In this document: in pieces, positions 1-7,235 of the stretch
Layout of the letters: every line of letters begins with the position of its first letter
How positions within the stretch are numbered: position 1 is the stretch's first letter
NCBI GenBank assembly: GCA_902767195.1
Contig: CACXGS010000422.1
Coordinates: 1 to 10,366 of the forward strand
From: an uncultured Lachnospiraceae bacterium
GTDB lineage: Bacteria; Bacillota_A; Clostridia; Lachnospirales; Lachnospiraceae
Direction of reading: 5' to 3'
DNA: 10,366 bases
Position numbers and translations under genes: made by a program
Notes under the pieces: generated by a model
What the model was told of the DNA's origin: nothing
The model's database searches: none
What the model saw: only the letters and a program-made list of their open reading frames with translations

Positions 1-704
1 GAATTGGGAATGGCCGCAAGAAAGGCCAGCTGGGAAATCGTCAGCTCCGAGGATTTCTTGCCGAAATATCCTTCTGCCGCTGCTTCCAGCCCGTAGAAAC
101 CGTTGGCAAAATACACGTTGTTAATATAGTACTCCAGTATTTTTTCCTTGGTATACTTTTTCTCTAACTCTCCTGCGATAAAGATCTCGCGGATCTTTCT
201 GGTATAGGTTTTCTCAAATCCCAGAAATATATTTCTTGCCAGCTGCTGGGTGATGGTACTTCCGCCCATGGATTTCTCCCCGCGATGCAGGGCCAGGGCG
301 ATGACCGACCTGGTAATACCTACAAGATCAATTCCCCGATGACTGGCGAAATGCTTATCTTCCACGGCAATAAAAGCGAGCTTTGCCGCGTCCGGTATAT
401 CCTTGTAGGACAGGTAATAGACATCTTTGTCCCCCTTCAGCTTCTTAATCTCGTTATTGTCTGTGTCATATATAATGGAAGTAAGTTCTCCGCGGAAGGT
501 GGAATCATCACTTTGCTCCACCACGGCCTTAGCTTCCCGGTACATCCGGAACAGGGGTATTCCTATTTTTCGAATTCCCAGATATCCTCCCACAATGATT
601 GCAATCACCAGGAGTGTTCCCCAGATTTTTGCTATTCTGAGGAATACCGTCTGTTTCTGTTTTGTCCGCTTTCTCACTCTGCCGGAACTGTTTTTCTTTC
701 CCAT
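1..704 (-). CDS. Class A penicillin-binding protein, N-terminal part (peptidoglycan transglycosylase domain), cut by window edge
   Basis: The first 234 residues of a bifunctional peptidoglycan synthase are visible. A basic cytoplasmic tail (residues 1-18, many Lys and Arg) is followed by one membrane segment (about 27-44). The family 51 glycosyltransferase domain then shows its hallmark motifs: EDKHFASHRGID (115-126, with E115 as the expected catalytic glutamate), GGSTITQQLARN (147-158), then the RKIREIF and EKKYTKEKILEYYINNVYF stretches. The enzyme polymerises lipid II into glycan strands on the outer face of the membrane. The transpeptidase domain expected downstream lies beyond position 1, so the class A assignment rests on the family; a monofunctional transglycosylase cannot be strictly excluded. 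The start ATG at 704-702 has a GGAGG at 715-711 with 6 bases of spacing. The gene diverges from the TraX-like gene. The cut is the window border, not a truncation. Confidence 0.93.
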   Translation of the reverse strand, partial: MGKKNSSGRVRKRTKQKQTVFLRIAKIWGTLLVIAIIVGGYLGIRKIGIPLFRMYREAKAVVEQSDDSTFRGELTSIIYDTDNNEIKKLKGDKDVYYLSYKDIPDAAKLAFIAVEDKHFASHRGIDLVGITRSVIALALHRGEKSMGGSTITQQLARNIFLGFEKTYTRKIREIFIAGELEKKYTKEKILEYYINNVYFANGFYGLEAAAEGYFGKKSSELTISQLAFLAAIPN

Positions 705-831
705 CTTTTACCTCCAGAGGCTGATCAGGAGTCTCTTTTCTTTGCGATGCTATTATTGTATAAGGTCTGAATTCATGCTATCCTTGTATTAGCATACTTG
801 ATTCTCAAAATTATTGTAGAGGAATAATCCT
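705..831. promoter_or_regulatory. Divergent spacer between the penicillin-binding protein and TraX-like genes, with inverted repeat
   Basis: This 127-base spacer must hold the promoters of both divergent genes. The hexamer ATGCTA occurs at 747-752 and 775-780, and its exact reverse complement TAGCAT at 790-795, so 775-795 is a 6-base inverted repeat with a 9-base spacer. A possible minus-strand -10 box, TACAAT, is at 760-755, but no good -35 box pairs with it. The corresponding -35 position (about 778-783) falls inside the inverted repeat, so a repressor site is conceivable. No convincing plus-strand promoter was found. The TraX-like gene has AGAGGA at 818-823, 8 bases before its ATG. Regulation is inference. 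Confidence 0.3.
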
Positions 832-1572
832 ATGTCCGTAAAGAAATCACTGCCCTCATCTGCCATAAAAATGATCGCGCTGATCACCATGTTCACAGAT
901 CACATGGGGTATGCTCTCGGCCGTACCGGCTTTCTCTTTATCCCCCGTATCCTCGGTCTGACCACAGATCCCTATATTGTCTCAGAGTGGGTCTGGCTGG
1001 TCTTTCGCAGTGTGGGACGTATCGCTTTTCCTCTTTTCTGTTTCATGCTGGTGGAAGGATTCTTCCACACCGGGAGCCACCGGCGTCATCTGATTCTTCT
1101 GGGGTCCTTTGCCCTGATCTCCGAGATTCCCTTTAATCTTTTTTTCCGGATGAAGATTTCCTATCTCCCTCATCAGAATACTCTTTTCACCTTATTCATG
1201 GCCTATGTGGGTCTCCTTCTTCTGGACCGGTGTACAGGAGACTATCGTTTTCTGGCATTTCTGTTCCCGCTGGCGGCGGAATTCCTGCACACAGACTACG
1301 GCGCAGAAGGCGTGTTTACGGTCTATCTGTTTTACCTGGCAGCCAGAAGAAAGGGGGGAGATCTCTCCCGGGCAGGGGCAGCAGATTATTTTTTAGCATT
1401 ATGTCCTCTGCTGGTGTCAGCCTTGTCCTGGAAGGTTGAGATCTGCTGTATCCTTTCTCTTCCCATCCTTCTTCTATATAACGGAGAAAAAGGATGGTCC
1501 CGAAAGTATTTCTTCTATTTGTTTTACCCTCTTCACCTGCTGGCCCTCTATCTGCTCCGCCTGAGGCTGTAA
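832..1572 (+). CDS. TraX family multi-spanning membrane protein
   Basis: A 246-residue, very hydrophobic protein with about seven or eight predicted membrane segments. Its recognisable family features are the N-terminal IKMIALITMFTDHMG (residues 13-27), the GRIAFPLFCFMLVEGFFHT stretch around 62-80, a SEIPFNLFF motif, NTLFTLF, and a C-terminal YLFYPLHLLALYLLR helix. In the F plasmid TraX acetylates the pilin N-terminus. Chromosomal homologues in clostridia are common, are not tied to conjugation, and their acyl acceptor is unknown, so an acyl-transfer role is only a family-based suggestion. The ATG at 832 is preceded by AGAGGA with 8 bases spacing. It is the only plus-strand gene in the window. 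It diverges from a cell-wall synthase gene and converges on the 848-residue gene with a 21-base gap and no visible terminator. No conjugation genes are nearby. Confidence 0.85.
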   Translation: MSVKKSLPSSAIKMIALITMFTDHMGYALGRTGFLFIPRILGLTTDPYIVSEWVWLVFRSVGRIAFPLFCFMLVEGFFHTGSHRRHLILLGSFALISEIPFNLFFRMKISYLPHQNTLFTLFMAYVGLLLLDRCTGDYRFLAFLFPLAAEFLHTDYGAEGVFTVYLFYLAARRKGGDLSRAGAADYFLALCPLLVSALSWKVEICCILSLPILLLYNGEKGWSRKYFFYLFYPLHLLALYLLRLRL

Positions 1573-1593
1573 AGAGTGCTCCCGATGCCTTAT

Positions 1594-4140
1594 CTACTCC
1601 AAATAGGAATAGAAGACATTACCGGCTTTGGCAAATTTCTTTCTCAGCTCATCCCGGAATACGGATGTTGAGAGACCGGTCACCGGATCCAGATAGCGGA
1701 TGTTGGTGGAATTATAGCTCATGACAACCACAAATCGTTTCTCGGAATACTTGGCAAGAACCGGCGAGCCTTTACTCACATAATAAAGAATCTCGTCCGT
1801 GGTACAACCTGTCAGGTTCAGCGTCTTGTGGCCACTGTATTTCTCCAGAAGGGAGGCCGGGTTCCCGGCGTTGGTATCGATTTTCCGGGGAGGAATGCTC
1901 TTTCCGTTTACTGCAGCGATCATGGAGAGGCATCCGGCCAGGGATTTCCGGTCGGAAGACACTTTCTCCACATTATTCATCCCTGCAACCTTCCGGTAAC
2001 TGGCAAAGGCGCACTCCCAGAGGATGGTTTCGTTGCTGTCCACCACATGCCCTCTCTTTTCGGAGGCGATGGAAATCGCCTTAGCCAGCGAATGGCAGCT
2101 TCCCGTCTCCTCTCCGGAGGCATAAACATAATACCTCATGGTGTTGCCGCCAAGCTCCTTTAAGATCATCAGTGGGCTGTCCTCTCTCGTAGTGATCCTG
2201 GCTACCTGCAGGTCCGGTTTTACCTGAATATAAATGTAGTCCGGGAATCCCAGATACAGCTGGTTCCAGTAGGTTCCGGAATATTCGTAAGTCAGAAATG
2301 CCTGGTCTTTCACATCTTTGTCTTTATACCTGATATAATCCTTCTGACCGGTAGAACGGATCGCCGACCCGTTTTTCTTTTTCTTGCCAATCGTCATCTG
2401 AAGGACATTTCCTTCAATATGGGCATCCACAAAATAGCGGTTGGATTTTTTGTAAGTCTTAACCTCCTTGCCATCCTTGTTGACAAAACGAAGGACTGAA
2501 ATCGGGAAAAGAATGGTTCCGTCATTTCGAATACCCAGATTCTCTTCTTCCGCTTCACCGTAGATAAAATCTTCCGTGAGGAAGCCTACTGCACATAGAA
2601 GCTTTGATGTGTCACAGGAAAATGTTTTCCTGGTCCCGGTTTCCAGATTGATCAGTTCCAGTTCCCGGCTCTTCATCAAATCCTTTTCCGGCTGAATGGC
2701 GATGATACTCTGACTCTCTGAGGCAGTCAGCATATCGTCTTCCAGACCTTCTCTCATCACATTGAAGGTCTTTTCCTTCAGGTCAATCTCATAGAGTGTC
2801 CCCCCGAGACAGCAGTAGAATTTGTTTTCTTTATTCAGATAGGTAAACTTCTTTACATCCTCTTTCATTTCTTCATAGGACATAGGAGTTTCCAGGAAAG
2901 TCATTTCTTCTGAGGTGTTTCTTCGGGCATCATAACGCATGATCAAAAGCCCGTTCTGTCCTTCTCTGTGTCCCCGGTTAATATAGCCGTAGGCGATGTA
3001 AACGATATTTCCCCTGTCATCCATTGTGAGGGTCTTAATCCCGTGACAGTGGTTATCGTTGTGAAGGTCGGTCTTCAGTTCCGGGACGAAACTGTAGACA
3101 TTGGTCACGTTGGACTTCTGATAGTCATAATACCATAACTGTCCCTGTTCGGAGAAGCAGGCCTTCTTTCCCTCATCGGCAGAAATAAAGCTCACTGCAT
3201 TCCTGTCCTGGACACCCAGGCTGATCATGCTTTTTCCGGAATCGATCAGCTCCTCATTGTAGTAGGCATCCATGGTCCGCTCATAGTCGAGCAGGTACAT
3301 ACGGGATGGTGTATAGCGCATCTTGTAGTATTCCGTCAGGTCATACTCCTGTTTAATCTCTTCCGAAGAAACAATGGTATTCATCTGCAGGACAATATAC
3401 GTGTCGTTGAGTTCCCGGATGGATACGCGGGGTTCCTCCTGCTGCTGCATCTTTGCCCTGCCGAAATACACCGCAGAGAGACTGGAATGAATATCTACAT
3501 TTTCTATCGTGCTCTCTCTGACATTTTCCGAAGGTTCCAGATAGATTGCATTGCTGTCTATGGTTCCTTCATCAAACAGGTTATCGTGGAAATTCTTTGC
3601 GAATTCCAGGTATTCCGGGAAATGACTCCCGGATCCGTTCATCAGTTTTGTATAATAATAGACCTGTGTATTGCTGTCCAGGCGAATGCCCAGTTTCAGA
3701 TAATAATACTCATTGTCTTTGATCTCTGTCTTAAAAGAAAGATCCGCTGTTCTGACATTATTGGAGGTGTCTACTTCCAGCTTGTTCAGTGTTCCCTTCT
3801 CTAGCGGGTCTTCCGGATCTCTGCGAAAGAGAGTATAGTGTATGGCGGTAATGTCATAATCATAATGATGAAGACGCAGCTGGATCGTTCCTGTAGTATC
3901 TGTCAGGGCAATCTGGTTCCGAACCAGTGCCAGATTGATATCACTCCGGTAACCCATCATCAGATCATAGTTGATTCCGTCTGTCCCGATCTCCATCACC
4001 GGATAGGATGGATTAGAGAGCTCAGCTACCGCCTCTCCCTTTTTCTTCAGATCCATATAATTAAATATGGTAAAGGAAATGACAAACATGACCACTGCCA
4101 GAAGCAGCTGTATACCGATGATCATGATATTCTTTTTCAT
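1594..4140 (-). CDS. Membrane-anchored protein with beta-rich middle and degenerate C39-peptidase-like C-terminus, function unknown
   Basis: An 848-residue protein I cannot name. Residues 5-27 form one uncleaved membrane helix after MKKN, so most of the chain is probably outside the cell. Residues about 220-660 are rich in short beta-like segments with Trp/Tyr-Asp turns (for example LWYYDYQKS, LLIMRYDARR, GGTLYEIDLKEKTF), which suggests a beta-propeller-like fold. The last 120 residues resemble a C39-like cysteine peptidase. RFVVVMSYN (802-810) followed by LDPVTG (817-822) matches the family's HFVVV...DP pattern, with the same 16-residue spacing between the His and Asp positions. Arg802 occupies the catalytic His place. 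A helix SMIAAVNGKSI (739-749) matches the helix after the catalytic Cys; ungapped alignment puts Ser733 at the Cys position, while Cys737 lies four residues later. It is therefore probably not an active protease. The start overlaps the methyltransferase stop by 4 bases (ATGA), implying translational coupling. Confidence 0.8.
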   Translation of the reverse strand: MKKNIMIIGIQLLLAVVMFVISFTIFNYMDLKKKGEAVAELSNPSYPVMEIGTDGINYDLMMGYRSDINLALVRNQIALTDTTGTIQLRLHHYDYDITAIHYTLFRRDPEDPLEKGTLNKLEVDTSNNVRTADLSFKTEIKDNEYYYLKLGIRLDSNTQVYYYTKLMNGSGSHFPEYLEFAKNFHDNLFDEGTIDSNAIYLEPSENVRESTIENVDIHSSLSAVYFGRAKMQQQEEPRVSIRELNDTYIVLQMNTIVSSEEIKQEYDLTEYYKMRYTPSRMYLLDYERTMDAYYNEELIDSGKSMISLGVQDRNAVSFISADEGKKACFSEQGQLWYYDYQKSNVTNVYSFVPELKTDLHNDNHCHGIKTLTMDDRGNIVYIAYGYINRGHREGQNGLLIMRYDARRNTSEEMTFLETPMSYEEMKEDVKKFTYLNKENKFYCCLGGTLYEIDLKEKTFNVMREGLEDDMLTASESQSIIAIQPEKDLMKSRELELINLETGTRKTFSCDTSKLLCAVGFLTEDFIYGEAEEENLGIRNDGTILFPISVLRFVNKDGKEVKTYKKSNRYFVDAHIEGNVLQMTIGKKKKNGSAIRSTGQKDYIRYKDKDVKDQAFLTYEYSGTYWNQLYLGFPDYIYIQVKPDLQVARITTREDSPLMILKELGGNTMRYYVYASGEETGSCHSLAKAISIASEKRGHVVDSNETILWECAFASYRKVAGMNNVEKVSSDRKSLAGCLSMIAAVNGKSIPPRKIDTNAGNPASLLEKYSGHKTLNLTGCTTDEILYYVSKGSPVLAKYSEKRFVVVMSYNSTNIRYLDPVTGLSTSVFRDELRKKFAKAGNVFYSYLE

Positions 4141-5312
4141 TCTCCCATCTCTCCTTCTCTGACCAGGGATAACAGGGTCGGCTGAAAACCGAACATATCA
4201 CAAAGTGCCTGTACTTCCTTAAGCGCTCTCTCTTCCTGTTTCTCTCTTCTTTCTTTTCTCTTCATCGCACGGATGAGAAGATTCTTTGGAGTATGCTCTG
4301 TCTCGATAAACTCCAGGATCTGGGTGTCATAACCCGAGGCTTCCATCAGTTTCCCCCGGATTCCGTCGGTAGCCAAGGCACAGAACCGTTCCTTTAATAT
4401 ACCGTAATCTGTCAGGGGACAGAAGGGATCTGCCTCTTTAAGCTGCCCGTTCAGTTCATGCTGACAGCAGGGCACGGAAAGAATAACCTCCGCCCCCCAT
4501 CGGACTGCCTTATAAAGAGCATAATCGGTCGCTGTATCGCAGGCGTGGAGAGTCACCACCATATCCACTCCGGATACGCCTTCGTATCTCTCAATATCCC
4601 CTTCCAGAAAATCCAGCTTGTCATAACCGTATTTGTCCGCCAGTCTGCTGCAGTCCCGAATCACCTTTTTCTTCAGATCCAGGCCGATGATATGAATATC
4701 CAGCCCTTTCAGGTAATGGAGGTAATAATACATGGCAAAGGTAAGGTATGATTTGCCGCAGCCGAAATCAAGGACCGTTACTTCCCGGTCCCGGGGAAGG
4801 GATGGCAGGATATCCTCGATAAATTCCAGAAAGCGGTTAATCTGGCGAAACTTATCATATCGTTTACGGACGATTTTTCCTTCTTCTGTCATGACCCCAA
4901 GGTCCACAAGAAAGGGAACCGGAGTCCCCTCTTCCAAAAGATAGGCCTTCCGGCGATTATGGGAAAGCCGGATCAGATCCGGCTGTTCTGCTTTCCGGGC
5001 TTTTCTTTTTATGGTAGTCTTGCCCTTTTTGCTGACTGTGACAGAAATCTCCTCCTTCTCTGTCCGGATCTGCACCTGCCGAAAGCCGGGGATGATCTCC
5101 AGAATGTCCTTCAAAGCAGTTTCTGCATCGGTATTCTTATGAAAAACCTGCTTACCGTCCCAGTCTTCTCTCTGAAAATGCAGAGCGCCCTTAATCATCA
5201 CGGGCCGGATGGTAACTTTTTTAATCCCATCTGCTTTCCTGGGGCTGCTGATGATCATTTTGATCAGGCTTATATCCAGTATTCTTCTGATCTCGTCGTG
5301 TAAAGAATCCAT
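4137..5312 (-). CDS. Class I SAM-dependent methyltransferase (PF13679-like, METTL25-type signature)
   Basis: This 391-residue protein has an N-terminal region of about 120 residues with no motif I recognise, followed by a Rossmann methyltransferase domain. Motif I is LDFGCGKSYLTFA (181-193), which binds S-adenosylmethionine. GLDL (210-213) supplies the acidic residue expected to hold the ribose. The distinctive HACDTATD (256-263) and PCCQHEL (281-287) motifs, plus HTPKNLLIRA near 340-349, place it in the group typified by Methyltransf_32 and eukaryotic METTL25-like proteins. The substrate of the bacterial members is not known to me; the basic segment 96-107 (many Lys and Arg) would fit binding of nucleic acid or ribosome, but that is a guess. 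The C-terminus (350-370) is a charged helix. It starts 5 bases after the HAD gene stop, with a weak GAAGAG site inside the HAD end, and overlaps the next gene by 4 bases. Confidence 0.85.
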   Translation of the reverse strand: MDSLHDEIRRILDISLIKMIISSPRKADGIKKVTIRPVMIKGALHFQREDWDGKQVFHKNTDAETALKDILEIIPGFRQVQIRTEKEEISVTVSKKGKTTIKRKARKAEQPDLIRLSHNRRKAYLLEEGTPVPFLVDLGVMTEEGKIVRKRYDKFRQINRFLEFIEDILPSLPRDREVTVLDFGCGKSYLTFAMYYYLHYLKGLDIHIIGLDLKKKVIRDCSRLADKYGYDKLDFLEGDIERYEGVSGVDMVVTLHACDTATDYALYKAVRWGAEVILSVPCCQHELNGQLKEADPFCPLTDYGILKERFCALATDGIRGKLMEASGYDTQILEFIETEHTPKNLLIRAMKRKERREKQEERALKEVQALCDMFGFQPTLLSLVREGEMGE

Positions 5313-5317
5313 ATCAT

Positions 5318-5992
5318 CTACTCTTCATTACTATTATCATTAATCAAATTCTGCACCAGTCCGACAGCTTCTGTCAGACTGGGAATTACAGCCAGACAGC
5401 GGAGGCTTAGGTCTTCCGGAACCGGAATCAGGTCCGGCACGGCGATGACCGGTATCCCCCCGGCAATGGCTGCTTTTATTCCATTAGGAGAATCCTCAAA
5501 AACCAGTGTCTCCTCCGGCAGGACTCCAAAGTGATCACAAATTGCCAGGAACACATCCGGGGCAGGCTTGCCCTTTTCTACATTTCTTGAAGATAACACA
5601 TAGGAGAAGTACTTTGCAACCCCGGTCAGCTCCAGATTGTTCCGTATCACATCATCATCCGATCCGCTGGCAACGGCCAGAGGGATTCCTTCCTCTTCCA
5701 GAACGGCAAGAAGTGCTCTCAGCCCTTCTTTTACCGGAGGACCGTATTTCGTAAAACTCTGATTCCTGACTTCCCCGACCGCCTTATAGAGGCCATCCGG
5801 GTCGCAGTCTTCCCCGAAATCCATCTGATACTGCCGCAGAATATCATTATAATTTTTCCCAAGGGTTTTTATGAATTGTTCTTTGGTTACCGGAAGGCCA
5901 AAGCTCTTTCCTACTTCCAGATAGGCCCGCATGGTCGCTGCTTCCGTGTCGAACATGAGGCCGTCCATGTCAAAAATAATCAGTCTGATCAT
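5318..5992 (-). CDS. HAD superfamily subfamily IA hydrolase (beta-phosphoglucomutase/phosphatase-like)
   Basis: A 224-residue, full-length HAD enzyme with all four motifs. Motif I is FDMDGLMFDTE, with nucleophile Asp8 and acid/base Asp10. Motif II is VASGS with Ser109. Motif III is Lys142 in GKPAPD. Motif IV is FEDSPNGIKAA with Glu166 and Asp167 for magnesium. The helical cap between motifs I and II (about residues 17-85) is of the C1 type found in beta-phosphoglucomutase and small sugar-phosphate phosphatases. The sequence does not show which substrate is used, so a broad phosphatase and a phosphomutase are both possible. It is a soluble cytoplasmic enzyme. The ATG at 5992 has AGGAG at 6002-5998, 5 bases upstream. 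It is the first gene of a three-gene set with the methyltransferase and the 848-residue membrane protein. A candidate promoter lies just upstream. Confidence 0.93.
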   Translation of the reverse strand: MIRLIIFDMDGLMFDTEAATMRAYLEVGKSFGLPVTKEQFIKTLGKNYNDILRQYQMDFGEDCDPDGLYKAVGEVRNQSFTKYGPPVKEGLRALLAVLEEEGIPLAVASGSDDDVIRNNLELTGVAKYFSYVLSSRNVEKGKPAPDVFLAICDHFGVLPEETLVFEDSPNGIKAAIAGGIPVIAVPDLIPVPEDLSLRCLAVIPSLTEAVGLVQNLINDNSNEE

Positions 5993-6012
5993 AATCTCTC
6001 CTGCATACCGGT

Positions 6013-6041
6013 ATTTGATCTTCGAAGTATTATTCAGTCAA
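6013..6041 (-). promoter_or_regulatory. Candidate sigma-A promoter for the HAD-methyltransferase-membrane protein set
   Basis: On the minus strand TTGACT (6041-6036, one mismatch to TTGACA) is followed after 17 bases by TCAAAT (6018-6013, four of six matches to TATAAT). Transcription would begin near 6006, leaving a leader of only about 13 bases with the HAD ribosome binding site almost at its 5' end. Spacing is ideal but the -10 box is weak. It lies immediately beyond the hairpin that closes the upstream gene, a sensible place for a new transcription unit. Confidence 0.4.
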
Positions 6042-6042
6042 G

Positions 6043-6081
6043 GACCCCTTCCCATTGCAAAAAGCAATGAAAGAAGGGGTC
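6043..6081 (-). terminator. Long two-part hairpin after the DivIVA-like gene; possible terminator without U-tract
   Basis: GACCCCTTC (6043-6051 on the plus strand) pairs perfectly with GAAGGGGTC (6073-6081). Inside it CATTGC (6053-6058) pairs with GCAATG (6064-6069) around a five-base loop, with a small asymmetric internal loop between the two stems. The outer stem is 9 base pairs and GC-rich. No run of U follows on either strand, so it is not a textbook intrinsic terminator. It may mark the transcript 3' end by another route, or protect or process the message. It starts about 30 bases after the stop codon of the DivIVA-like gene. Confidence 0.5.
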
Positions 6082-6112
6082 GTCATATCTGAAGGATCTT
6101 CCGTGAAAAATC

Positions 6113-7228
6113 TTATTCTTCCTCTTCCCCGTCATCCTCCAGTTCATCATCATAATCATCCGCAAGCGCCTGAACCTCTTCTGACAGTTCACGAAGACTG
6201 TTGAGCATCTCAGCCTTCTTTTTGGCGAGCTCTTCGAAACGGATTCTGTCTTCTTCCAGATTGCGGATCCGCTCATCCTTCTCGGCGTAAGCCTCCTCAA
6301 GGATCGTCTTCTTCTGCTCCTCCACATCGGCACGAATCTCATCCGCACGGGTATTGGCATCTCCCACGATAATCTCAGCCTGGACATTGGCCTCTTCGAG
6401 AATGGTATCTGCCTTAGTGCGGGCCTGTGTCAGAATTCCGTCTGCCTGGGTCCGTGCATCGCCAAGAATGCTCTCTTTCTGGTCATCGATCAGGGACAGC
6501 TGTCTGCAGAGAAGGTCGGCATTCCTCATATACTGATTATAAGCTTCATCGGTATTAGCAGGAGCTCTCTTCTCCGGCTCTTCCACTTCTTCTGTTTCCT
6601 CATCGACCAGGAGGACTGCAGGCTCTTCATCCTCTTCATCATCCTCTTCTTCTGATTCTGCAGCAACAGAAATCACTTCTTCAGCCGGCTGGCTGTCAGA
6701 AGTTTCATCTTCATCCTCTTCTTCCTCCAGATCTGCAAGCTCTTCCTCAAGCTCAAGCACTCTGTTCTCAAGATGATCTGCTCTTTCATTGGCTTCATCA
6801 AGCTGGGCTTCTGCAATCTCGGCACGTTCTGTTGCCACCCGCAGCTGTTCTTCCAAATCCGCGATCTGCTCTCTAAGCGCGATAATCTGTTCCGAAGCAT
6901 CATCTGCCTCCGGTTCTGCTTTTACCACATCACCCTCCGTGTCGGCAGATTCTTCCTCGTCTCCCTCTTCGCCGTACAGATCAAATAAACCTGCTTCCTT
7001 TTTCTCCGGTTCCGCAGTCTTCTCTGCCCCGGCAGAAGGATCTGAAGCTTCCACGACGATCTCTCCGCTCTTTAATGCAGCAATCTCCGCATCCTTGGCT
7101 TTCACCAGATCCATGATCTCATCATTGATCTTATCCAGCTGGACATCTACTTCATCCCTGTCATATCCGAACATGGTTGTCCGGAATGTCAGCTCTTCAA
7201 TATAAGTTACTAATTCGTTAAGATTCAT
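6113..7228 (-). CDS. Acidic DivIVA-like coiled-coil protein with hendecad repeats
   Basis: I place the start at the ATG of 7228-7226 because AGGAGG (7241-7236) lies 7 bases before it. An in-frame ATG 12 codons upstream (7264) has no such site and would put the ribosome binding site inside the gene. The resulting 371-residue protein opens with a DivIVA-like motif, FGYDRDEVD (20-28), preceded and followed by hydrophobic helix residues, as in the membrane-binding domain of DivIVA/GpsB proteins. Glu/Asp-rich linkers follow (about 85-110 and 165-225), separated by a heptad coiled coil (about 112-170). Residues 254-319 form six consecutive 11-residue units, then a further helix and an acidic tail of Glu and Asp. 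Family knowledge suggests a scaffold at curved membrane or division sites. The exact role is inference, and no cell-division gene is adjacent. Alternative: a generic coiled-coil structural protein. Confidence 0.75.
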   Translation of the reverse strand: MNLNELVTYIEELTFRTTMFGYDRDEVDVQLDKINDEIMDLVKAKDAEIAALKSGEIVVEASDPSAGAEKTAEPEKKEAGLFDLYGEEGDEEESADTEGDVVKAEPEADDASEQIIALREQIADLEEQLRVATERAEIAEAQLDEANERADHLENRVLELEEELADLEEEEDEDETSDSQPAEEVISVAAESEEEDDEEDEEPAVLLVDEETEEVEEPEKRAPANTDEAYNQYMRNADLLCRQLSLIDDQKESILGDARTQADGILTQARTKADTILEEANVQAEIIVGDANTRADEIRADVEEQKKTILEEAYAEKDERIRNLEEDRIRFEELAKKKAEMLNSLRELSEEVQALADDYDDELEDDGEEEE

Positions 7229-7235
7229 TACTGCC

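Noticed and set aside
1..704. Truncated or broken penicillin-binding protein
   Set aside because: The frame is open and conserved up to the window border, so the missing part is simply outside the window.
285..792. Two overlapping plus-strand open frames opposite the penicillin-binding protein gene
   Set aside because: The minus strand encodes unmistakable transglycosylase motifs through this region. The plus-strand frames have no family features.
6034..6387. Arg/Met-rich open frame on the minus strand inside the DivIVA-like gene
   Set aside because: It is a shifted frame of the repeat region. Its composition is that of an out-of-frame read of Glu/Ala-rich codons, and it has no ribosome binding site.
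6789..7205. Ser-rich plus-strand open frame opposite the DivIVA-like gene
   Set aside because: Poly-Ser-like sequence arises as the antisense of Glu/Asp/Ala-rich codons. There is no promoter or ribosome binding site, and the minus-strand protein has clear motifs.
6113..7228. Reading the Ala/Glu-rich coiled-coil gene as another ATP synthase b-type stator subunit
   Set aside because: It has no N-terminal membrane helix and instead carries a DivIVA-like motif and acidic linkers. The coiled-coil similarity is compositional.
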